A stretch of DNA of 28,542 nt from Botryllus schlosseri (taxonomy: Eukaryota > Chordata > Ascidiacea > Stolidobranchia > Styelidae): the NCBI GenBank assembly GCA_000444245.1, contig ATSW01009462.1, forward strand, positions 1 to 28,542. The letters run 5' to 3'. This document shows positions 21,750 through 28,542 of the stretch, piece after piece; the stretch's first letter is position 1; each line of letters opens with the position of its first letter. Under the pieces are notes generated by a model. It was not told where the DNA came from and ran no database searches. It saw only the letters and a list, made by a program, of their open reading frames with translations. Made by a program: the position numbers and the translations under genes.

Positions 21750-22526
21750 CGGTGGTTCTCAACCGGGGGTCCGCGAAGCCTTTTATGGGGGGTCCTTGAA
21801 ACCTCTAAATTTGTAAAATGGTTGATAAACTCATTTGTATTTCTTCAAATTAGGGAAATCACGAGGACGTTTTGCTTCAGCTGCTAAAATTGAAGGACTC
21901 ACATAAACAGAATGGACGTTTTGTTGTGGTTTGTGATGAAATTAAAAATCTGGAATAGTAAGGTCATGGGTGACTTCGAAATGTTTGCAAAAACCCATTT
22001 CTCCTGTAATATACATAGCCAATATTCCGGAATAACTTCAAGGTCAGCTGCTTGATATAAATGACTAGGCTATGGACGTTACATGTACATTGCAAAATCC
22101 GTTTCTCAATTTTGGTGTCATATATGTTGCGTGCATACCCAAATGTGTCGTCGGAAGCGTTACGCGTCAATATTACATCTTCAACCAATCACCTATATTT
22201 GCGGAATAGGATTTTCGGAACTCGTTAATATCTAATCGAAGGCGCGGATTTTCAAGACATGACCAAGTATTTCAAGAAATGCAGCTTCAGAAATCGAGTT
22301 GAAATAATAATGGTCTACCCAATTTGTGCATAAATATTACGACGGTATTTTCAAGAAATGACATTTTGTTGTTGTTTGTCACTAGCCTACAGTTAATAAT
22401 ACTCGCGCAAGACAGTTAACGCCAGAGCGATAATTGCGCTAAATTTGAACCAAAACATGGGGAGTTCGCGGGGGTCTGTGATGATTCAGAAGGGGTCCAC
22501 GAATACAAAAAGGTTGATAACTACTG
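21750..22526 (+). mobile_element. non-autonomous hAT element, 777 bp, GGTTCTCAACC ends
   Basis: The left end, CGGTGGTTCTCAACCGGGGG, and the reverse complement of the right end, CAGTAGTTATCAACC, are typical hAT termini of the CAGTGGTTCTCAACC type. The subterminal regions carry GGGGGTCCGCG on the left and GGGGGTCTGTG and GGGGTCCACG on the right. The flanking 8-bp duplication matches at seven of eight bases. The interior has no transposase-like frame. It is inserted into the older hAT-type copy 21389-22624 and is therefore the younger of the two. Confidence 0.8.
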
Positions 22527-22534
22527 GCCTAAAA
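22527..22534. repeat. target-site duplication GCCTAAAA, right
   Basis: Matches 21742-21749 at seven of eight bases. Confidence 0.65.
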
Positions 22535-22710
22535 CATAACTATTCCAATAAGTAGTGCTAGTAGGCAAAACATATTTAAGAACTTCGAAGAAAGAGAGAA
22601 GTACTTCGTTGCTGATCACCCCTAACTATATAGCAACTGTTTGCATTATGCAGCTTCGAGAAATAGACTATATTACATCCATCGCGCGAGAATGATTCAA
22701 TCCGTAGTCG

Positions 22711-22911
22711 ATGCAAAAACTGATATTTTACCGCTTGTGTGAAAATCAAGACTTCGATATTATAAGCGAATCTCGGAACAAGGTGGATAAATTTTATATT
22801 AACAATACCATTTTCGTTTTCCTGCCTACTAACAGCACGCATTACGATCATTCTCTGGGCAAATACAATTCGTCTTATCGTGAAAAAGGATATCGGTCTG
22901 GTGTAAAATGA
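22711..22911 (+). CDS. candidate small coding region with N-glycosylation sites, unrecognised
   Basis: An ATG opens 66 codons. The product reads CENQDFDIISESRNKVDKFY and includes three N-glycosylation sequons (NNT, NST, NSS). The frame ends in TAA at 22909, or it could leave at a donor near 22900 (GTCTG|GTGTAA). The opposite strand is open for 118 codons over the same region (22576-22932), but with an antisense-looking composition. There is no homology or poly(A) support. Confidence 0.18.
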   Translation: MQKLIFYRLCENQDFDIISESRNKVDKFYINNTIFVFLPTNSTHYDHSLGKYNSSYREKGYRSGVK

Positions 22912-22930
22912 CCATTGCAGTCGAAATACC

Positions 22931-22995
22931 ATGGCTATACTAAAACAACACGTTAAAAATGACGTCTGCGGTGCATTGCATTCGGAGAAACACTC
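22931..22995 (+). CDS. candidate first coding exon with strong start and donor
   Basis: The start context ACC-ATG-G is a near-ideal Kozak site, an acceptor-like GCAG ends at 22920, and the frame runs MAILKQHVKNDVCGALHSEK to a GTAAGT donor at 22996 (phase 2). Seen in isolation, VCGAL recalls an insulin B-chain core, but the signal peptide expected of such a protein is missing and no partner exon was found. The following sequence (23000-23239) is open in another frame and reads LPDYMSPCCVDKAYCNIIVA, also Cys-rich, but it cannot be joined by any visible intron. Confidence 0.22.
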
Positions 22996-23495
22996 GTAAG
23001 TGTCACGGTGTCAGGTTACGTCACATCGTTCCCGATTCCGCCTTATACGGAAAGAACTTGAAATACTTGCGAAAATCCGTGGGTATTATGGCTTGTTGCC
23101 TGATTATATGTCACCTTGTTGCGTTGATAAGGCATATTGTAACATCATTGTCGCGTGTAAGGCGAAATGCCAACTTCAAACGTTATTTGTTGCCTCAGAC
23201 CTTCGTTCTCGATTGCTTCAATATTTACCAATAACATAGGTGCTATTTTGCCGAACTATTGCCAGCCTCATTGTAATTTAATTTGGATAGGTCACGGGAT
23301 AGGTGACGTACAACTAGGAATGCAGCCCCGGTATCAATAAAGGATTATGTCATCAAATTTCGAATGTCCAGTTGACCTTAGCTTTTGGGCGGTATCACTC
23401 TACTGGATTTAGCTCTCATGTATGAAATAATTGGACAAAGCTTTATTTTGCATAAATAATAGCCAAACTATAAGGGATTGGATTTTGGGGATTGA

Positions 23496-23681
23496 ATGAC
23501 CTTTTCGAAACAGCAATTAAGGAAATATCTTACCGGTAACATCATTTATATACTTTTATCTACAATAATGGCATCACGTTACGAGTATAAAAAGTACTCT
23601 TATCACCAAATTGAAAGTTTGACACCATGTATATTTGTTGGATGCGTGTCAGTACTAGGCCAACAATATCTCCTCTTTTAG
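23496..23681 (+). CDS. candidate small open reading frame, unrecognised
   Basis: An ATG opens 61 codons, starting MTFSKQQLRKYLTGNIIYIL and ending at TAG 23679. It has one short hydrophobic stretch near residues 14-24. The pyrimidine-rich end (ATCTCCTCTTTTAG) would also serve as a splice acceptor for downstream sequence. There is nothing further to support it. Confidence 0.12.
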   Translation: MTFSKQQLRKYLTGNIIYILLSTIMASRYEYKKYSYHQIESLTPCIFVGCVSVLGQQYLLF

Positions 23682-24182
23682 GAGGATTTGTCATCTTCTG
23701 AGCTAGAGTGAATGGTCCTTCGAGGACGTTCATAAGTGTTCAAATGTCCTTTTTTGTTAGCTGCTTGTGCTTACAAAATGACGTTTAGGCAAGTAGTTGT
23801 ATTTATTTCAAAAATATTGCCGTTGACATGAAACAAGGGGTATTGCTGGTTTAAAAATGTTTTCCAACAAATTGCCCTACCCGCCCTTCCTTATTGATTG
23901 CTATTGCAAACATTGCTCGACGTTCTCTGTGACATCTGGCTATTTCACACGCGAGAATCTGTCACAATTGGTGATTGCGTTCGTTTACAATAAGTCGTAG
24001 TGGAAGCAACACTACTTTTCTACTTTCTGTTCATGGTACACCTAGGAGCTACTGCGAGAAGCCATTGATTCCCTACATTCCCTTCAAACTCCAAACCTAT
24101 GAAGAATTCCAGTAGTTACAATACGTATTATGATAGAAATAATTGAAATTTGTTGTAGTGCAACGAGAGATGCTTTCCTACA

Positions 24183-24397
24183 TTATTGGGCAGAAAGCAT
24201 GTCCTTACTAAGAAGCTTGCCAAGAATGGAGAAAGAACGTTCAACAGCAGCAGTTGTAGGCTGACAACACTCAAATTGTGCGCACACTGCTGGTGACACA
24301 GCGTGTTGCTTCATTCTGACAATGTTGTCTACATCACAATTTTTCATCAGGCGCTTCTTAATATAAGAATGATGCAATGCCCAAGAAGTCTTTCTTC
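24183..24397 (-). pseudogene. hAT transposase remnant, C-terminal dimerisation domain
   Basis: Read on the minus strand, this encodes KKRLMKNCDVDNIVRMKQHA, then PTTAAVERSFSILGKLLSKD before a stop. The block P-x-S/T-x-x-V/A-E-R-x-F-S is the signature of the hAT C-terminal dimerisation domain, and the order and spacing fit the last 60 or so residues of a hAT transposase. An in-frame stop lies just upstream of the preserved part (about 24391-24393), so the copy is not functional. A younger hAT element (24406-25642) adjoins it, and the rest of the transposase may be lost or lie beyond that insertion. No zinc finger (BED) or catalytic D-D-E region was found. Confidence 0.8.
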
Positions 24398-24405
24398 AGC
24401 TAGGA
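24398..24405. repeat. target-site duplication AGCTAGGA, left
   Basis: Identical to 25643-25650. Confidence 0.88.
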
Positions 24406-25642
24406 CAGGGGTTCTCAAAGGGTGGGCCATGGCTCACTGTTGGGCCACAGGAGCATTTTGAGGTGGGCCACAGAGCTATTTGGTAAATTTCAGAATTAAT
24501 GTTAAGTTTAGTTATATTTCTTATGCTATTCGCTAAAAATATATTCGTATTATCTAATTATACGTAGGCTACATAAAGCTTTTCATCCGACTCTGATTAG
24601 ACGTAGTAGCACGTATGAAGTCAGCATGTACAATTTGAAAACGTTAGGGAGAAACGGTGGCTTTTTCTATACTGGCTATGACAACCTACGGCTAACAGCA
24701 ACTCAAATAATTTCAAGCCTATAATAACTGGAAGNTAATGCTGAAGTAACCAAGTATTCNNGCAGNGTCATATGNCGTATGCCGTTGAAAGGGGNATGCA
24801 ATGAACTCGCAATGAAGTGAAATTGATGTACAGATTTACTGTACTTCGGCAGGCCGTATTATTGTAAGCTAAAANTAGCCATAATTGCAAATTATTAGCA
24901 ACTTCTGGCGGAGGTATACTGCACCACCGCAACGAATCTTAATGGATTGAGGATTTATCGGAGCGCATTAATCTTTGAAGTCGGTTTAAAATGTCCGGCC
25001 TGGAAATCATTGTACATAATGAAAGAGTNACNGGAATNGATTGTATCATTGGATTGAATNTTCTGACATCGCAACTTNAGTTGTNTTGGTACAAGACATA
25101 CAAAGTACATCATGCATATTGAAAAATCTTTCTTCACTTCTCTGTAGTACCCCATNCNCCAATGAATTNTTCGATGCTGGCCCANAATGATTATAATATT
25201 CCCNACAATAGTANCANNAAAGTCCCAATCACACAGNGCGGGGATCTGANCATTGTGTTTCGCGACNCGAATGGAGCNGCGGACGAAAATAATCTATANT
25301 TAAGGAGTTTTCGCTTATGATCTACCAGGGCCGTAACTGCCGCACCCACACCCCCAATTGGGGGAACTCGAAGGGGCCCAAGATTATTTCGTTGGTCGTT
25401 TGTTGGAGGATATTTATCAACTTGAATTTTTTTTCGCGCTTCACGCGATTTGATATCCCGGAAGATCGAGATTTAAATATCATCAGTTAGAGAAAAATGC
25501 GCATATTTTAGAGAAATAGGCATATCGGCGCTGTCCATGACCACGCATTAAACAGGATTATGACTCTAAGATATCAGGTGGGCCACAGCACATTTTTAAA
25601 CCGGAAAATGGGCCACGGCCAAGAAAGGGCTGAGAATCCCTG
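24406..25642 (+). mobile_element. non-autonomous hAT element, 1237 bp, CAGGGGTTCTCAAAG ends
   Basis: The left end, CAGGGGTTCTCAAAGGGTGG, and the reverse complement of the right end, CAGGGATTCTCAGCCC, are matching inverted repeats. Inside both ends come GTGGGCCA motifs (left about 24422-24475, right about 25578-25620). The 8-bp flanking duplication AGCTAGGA is perfect, so this is a bona fide insertion with complete termini. The interior is AT-rich, has many N bases between about 24735 and 25300, and shows no transposase frame. It landed next to a hAT transposase fragment, probably within the older element. Confidence 0.88.
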
Positions 25643-25650
25643 AGCTAGGA
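25643..25650. repeat. target-site duplication AGCTAGGA, right
   Basis: Identical to 24398-24405. Confidence 0.88.
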
Positions 25651-25751
25651 TATTGTGGTACGTTGACCATAACACTATGTCTACCTATTTGTTTTATTTG
25701 AACGTCTATGATTCACAATGAGCAGACAATTGGCCGTCTACGACGGTGGGC

Positions 25752-25759
25752 CTATAAAG
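25752..25759. repeat. target-site duplication CTATAAAG, left
   Basis: Identical to 26697-26704. Confidence 0.85.
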
Positions 25760-26696
25760 TAGGGATGGTGTGAACCTCTGAAAGGTTCAGGTTCGTGTGA
25801 ACGNGAACCATNTTGAAAGGTTCTGTGTGAACGCGAACGTAAACCTCATGCCGTCACGTGACGTCACATTGCTAATTCCAACCCTACATTTCAGTGAAGT
25901 GATAGCCTATATTAATGTACACGTTCATATTTTCGTTCTAAACGTCACCAAATGTATAAACTGGGGCAATCAAATGATATATGATGATCCCATGAAATCA
26001 ATATCTTCCGTCGCTTTGCCAACAGTTTCGACGAAGACTTGCAAGGGAATTAAAGATTACGCCTTAACGGTCGGCGTCTGAGTATTGCTATGTTGATGTT
26101 GAGCGGAGTGTAAAACGGGTTTCTATACTTGCTACCGATAATACCCAATTAACAAGTTATACAGCAGTAGCCAGCACCCCAATCGCACGGATTTGGTTTT
26201 TTATGATACAATAAGCATATGAAGTCAGGATTGACCCCGTACGCCTGCTAGATTTCTTTACATCAGACAACGATATTAATTTCATTGATCGGTTGAACAT
26301 TGAACAAGCATCATTCGCTGACTACATGTAGTGTAATTCCCTCATGATGTTGTGTAATTGCGGGTCAATCTCAGAGCAGAGAGTCACTAAATATTCACAA
26401 TTGGAAAGCTGAATATTTCGAGCAAACAAAGCAAGTACAATTTTTGAGATTATTCAAAGTGCGTTCTCGTTTAGTGTTGATTTTTTTCAGCTGTCAACGC
26501 CATGCATAGAGTGGCTCGCAGTGGAAATGCAATAAATTTCAACCAAAGATGTCATAATGAAGTGAAAATTGTAATAAATGAAAAAGGTTCACAGTGCAGA
26601 ACCTGNCTCTNATGTTCGTTTGTGAGCGGGAACCTCTAAATTTCTGAGGTTCACACACAGAACGCGAACGTGAACCTGACGTTCACACCATCCCTA
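25760..26696 (+). mobile_element. hAT-like element, 937 bp, TAGGGATGGTGTGAAC ends
   Basis: The 16-bp terminal inverted repeats TAGGGATGGTGTGAAC are perfect, and an exact 8-bp duplication CTATAAAG flanks them. The ends carry multiple GTTCACGTTCGCG-type motifs in both orientations (left about 25786-25845, right about 26585-26690), which look like transposase binding sites. A plus-strand frame (25797-26081, ending LTVGV) covers part of the interior but shows no transposase signature, so the copy is judged non-autonomous. The TAGGG termini plus 8-bp duplication fit hAT; the subfamily is not known to me. Confidence 0.82.
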
Positions 26697-26704
26697 CTAT
26701 AAAG
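26697..26704. repeat. target-site duplication CTATAAAG, right
   Basis: Identical to 25752-25759. Confidence 0.85.
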
Positions 26705-26780
26705 TAGGCTACAAGCTGTAAAATATCAAATGATACGTTCACCGACAGTGCAAAATCCACGATACAAACGAAATGCAGAC

Positions 26781-26876
26781 GTCAAAATAATTTTGACTTT
26801 ATGAACAATTTTGACAATTTTCTGACCTGACGCTACAATTTTGACAAAATTTGACATGTCAAAAAACATCGCCCTA
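26781..26876 (-). mobile_element. lone terminus of another hAT-like element, TAGGGCGATG end
   Basis: On the minus strand, starting at 26876, the sequence reads TAGGGCGATGTTTTTTGACA and continues with at least five copies of TTTTGAC / GTCAAAA in both orientations. This is the style of a hAT subterminal region. No matching opposite end was found in the window. It may be the outer end of the old element whose transposase remnant lies at 24183-24397, as that is coded on the minus strand and would have its start on this side. The following 8 bases, GTTATGAC, would be the duplication. Confidence 0.45.
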
Positions 26877-26884
26877 GTTATGAC

Positions 26885-27646
26885 GATAACATATCACATG
26901 TGAATATGATAAGCAGCATCTCCGCCTTTAGGTAGTTCTCATGTATAATGTGGCAAAAACTAATTGGTTAAAATACCTTGGTTGATTTCGTGTTGATAGA
27001 TATCGATACCCAGCCTATAAGATTTATTACATGAACTGAATGAAAATGATTCGATATGATAATGCTAGCCGCAGAATCAAATTGGAAATGATTAACAGTT
27101 TGTTCGGGTTGAAGCTTGCGCATAAAAATGTTTTCGTCAACCGAAATGAAGTCTGCACCCTCAAAAGCAGAAAATTGCGTTCACCAGCAGCATAACTCAG
27201 GCAAGCCGGAGTGAATTACATGTAAGGAAAACTTCTGCCAGCATGAAATTATAAGCAAATTATAACAGAGTGGAACGATTCTAATATCATGCAAAACTAT
27301 ATAGGTATTTTCCATCCCTCTGTATCATCGGAACCACATATTCACATCGCTCATTATGACGGTTTAATAGGAAATGCGTAAGAATGTGCCTTTTATGACA
27401 ACCAGTGAAATAATGCTCTTAGTTAGACAATATTCTAGGACGGCCGCTATTTCAGAGAAATGTTGTGTATGTGAACCCCTGCACCCTGTTCTAAGTGTTT
27501 TCAATCATATGATGCGGTCCTCAAGGTCTCCACGGTGGGAAGAAAGTATCGAAATACAATTGTTACATTGATACTATGCTCCTGCAAGTTTGAGAAGTCC
27601 AGTTCTAGGGGTGGTATAGTTATTTAATTATTCATATTCCGTATAG
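26885..27646. other. no gene supported
   Basis: A 65-codon frame (27374-27571) contains EKCCVCEPLHPVLSVFNHMM after an acceptor-like CTATTTCAG, but nothing else supports it. No repeat was recognised. Confidence 0.35.
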
Positions 27647-27828
27647 TGTCGATTGCCGCCAAGGAGTTATCCGCACAATGCCGATTTGCACACAAATGTT
27701 GTTTGTTTATTTATGTGTGTCATATGAGCTCACCTAACCCTTGGTATGGAGAGTGTGTTATTTTAACTGTGTGCGCTGATCCGCGCCGGTGTGATAAGTT
27801 GACGAATATAGCAATAAACAACAAATAA
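27647..27828 (+). CDS. candidate cysteine-rich terminal exon overlapping a poly(A) signal
   Basis: The acceptor ATTCATATTCCGTATAG opens a frame that reads AKELSAQCRFAHKCCLFIYV and continues to a TAA at 27826. It has seven cysteines in about 45 residues. A poly(A) signal AATAAA overlaps the last codons (about 27811-27816). The exon is entered in phase 1 and no upstream partner was found. The cysteine density suggests a secreted or zinc-binding domain, but the spacing matches nothing I recognise. Confidence 0.22.
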
Positions 27829-28542
27829 GAAGTATCGCGTTACCGTATCATATATCATTGTGGATTCGCTTTGAGGACGTAACCAACTAGCGGATGCCGA
27901 TATAAACACCTATATAACTTGGAAGATATGTGGGTCATATGGGTACCTTTTGATTGCCTTATAATAAAACCTGAGATATTAAAGATATTTCCACGATGAA
28001 GTACTTTCGGTATGTCAACGATCCAGATTAATTCTATTTTCGTCCACTTAAAATATTCGAAAGCCCACGTCAGATCGAGTTTAGGCTTCGTGTATGGTAG
28101 GCGATACTCAGTATTTTGGGAACACAATTTGCTCTACGCAAATACAGCAGTGGAAGGTCAAACAAAATGGCACCAAGTACCGGGGCTTGTCAGAAAAGAC
28201 AAGAATTAATTAGGGTGTTTGTACAAAGACCATTAGGCATTTTTCGAATATATCATCTGCGCCGCGCGGCCCCATGTAGTTTTTGAGTGCTGGTTGGTCA
28301 ATGAAACGGTGCGGTACTTATAGTGCATGGCGTGGAATCTTGTTTTAAGTGCAAGAACGGTGTCTCTTCACTCGTTAAAAGTCATGTGAATCAGTCGTTT
28401 GATATTATCTTCAAACGTTGCCATGTTTGCCCAGTAACCGCGTAATCCTCCTATTTCTGTGTGATTGTTCATAAAGCAATTTGCTAATTTAATTAGCCCC
28501 GTTGACTACTGCATGCGTCAATTTGCGGTGATTGCGTACCCT
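27829..28542. other. no gene supported
   Basis: Two opposed short frames (27855-28127 minus and 28012-28209 plus) overlap; neither has splice, homology or poly(A) support. No repeat was recognised. Confidence 0.35.

Larger units (their letters stand above)
21389..22624 (+). mobile_element. decayed hAT-type element, relative of 14846-16095, interrupted by later insertions
   Basis: The left end (GGGCGGGCAAAGTTACTAC then CTCAAGTAGAAGTGGAAC) aligns with the left end of the 14846-16095 element, and the right end (GAGAAGTACTTCGTTGCTGA) aligns with that element's right end. No target duplication can be seen. Removing the inserted 777-bp element (21750-22526) leaves roughly 460 bp, so this copy is internally deleted and old. 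A SINE tail is embedded at 21462-21522. Boundaries are approximate by a few bases. Confidence 0.55.

Noticed and set aside
22576-22932. 118-codon minus-strand frame
   Set aside because: It overlaps the right end of a hAT element and is antisense to a more protein-like plus-strand frame.
1-28542. CRISPR arrays, operons, rRNA genes, and retrovirus-like or Polinton elements
   Set aside because: I looked for spaced direct repeats, ribosomal sequence, and reverse transcriptase, integrase or capsid motifs and saw none.

Overview
This window looks like nuclear DNA of an animal, most likely a marine invertebrate; an ascidian or other deuterostome would fit, but nothing fixes the taxon. It is AT-rich, has no operons or long open frames, has GT-AG splice signals around short exons, and carries several hAT-type DNA transposons and a tRNA-derived SINE. 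The scattered N bases are assembly ambiguities. The longest open frames, about 120 codons, are about what chance would give here, so most open frames are treated as noise.

Left part (1-9600). One three-exon gene on the plus strand can be assembled from splice sites and codon phase: exon 1 (1039-1121), exon 2 (5152-5267) and exon 3 (8366-8691), with introns of about 4.0 and 3.1 kb and a poly(A) signal at 9560. It predicts a 174-residue secreted precursor: a signal peptide, a short basic segment with three cysteines ending at a furin-type site, a long acidic Ser/Thr-rich spacer that becomes His/basic-rich, a second basic cleavage site, and a C-terminal segment with three cysteines. The order resembles the B-C-A plan of insulin-family prohormones, but the cysteine spacing is not that of insulin. 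This is the best candidate for something undescribed.

Middle (9600-14840). There are no confident genes. Two weak two-exon models have matching splice phase: 9963-10160 with 11171-11255 (a membrane segment), and 12463-12590 with 13769-13952.

Right part (14840-26900). This is transposon-rich. An intact-looking 1250-bp hAT-type element (14846-16095) has a perfect 8-bp target duplication. A SINE lies at about 16793-17229. A decayed relative of the first hAT element (about 21389-22624) is interrupted by another hAT element (21750-22526) and by a SINE tail. A 1237-bp hAT element (24406-25642) sits beside, and probably inside, a remnant carrying the C-terminal domain of a hAT transposase. A further hAT-like element with TAGGGATGG ends (25760-26696) lies close to a lone TAGGGCGATG terminus at 26876. 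Weak host exon candidates lie between the elements.

Far right (26885-28542). Nothing firm was found; one cysteine-rich exon candidate overlaps a poly(A) signal. How the candidate genes might work together cannot be judged from this window.
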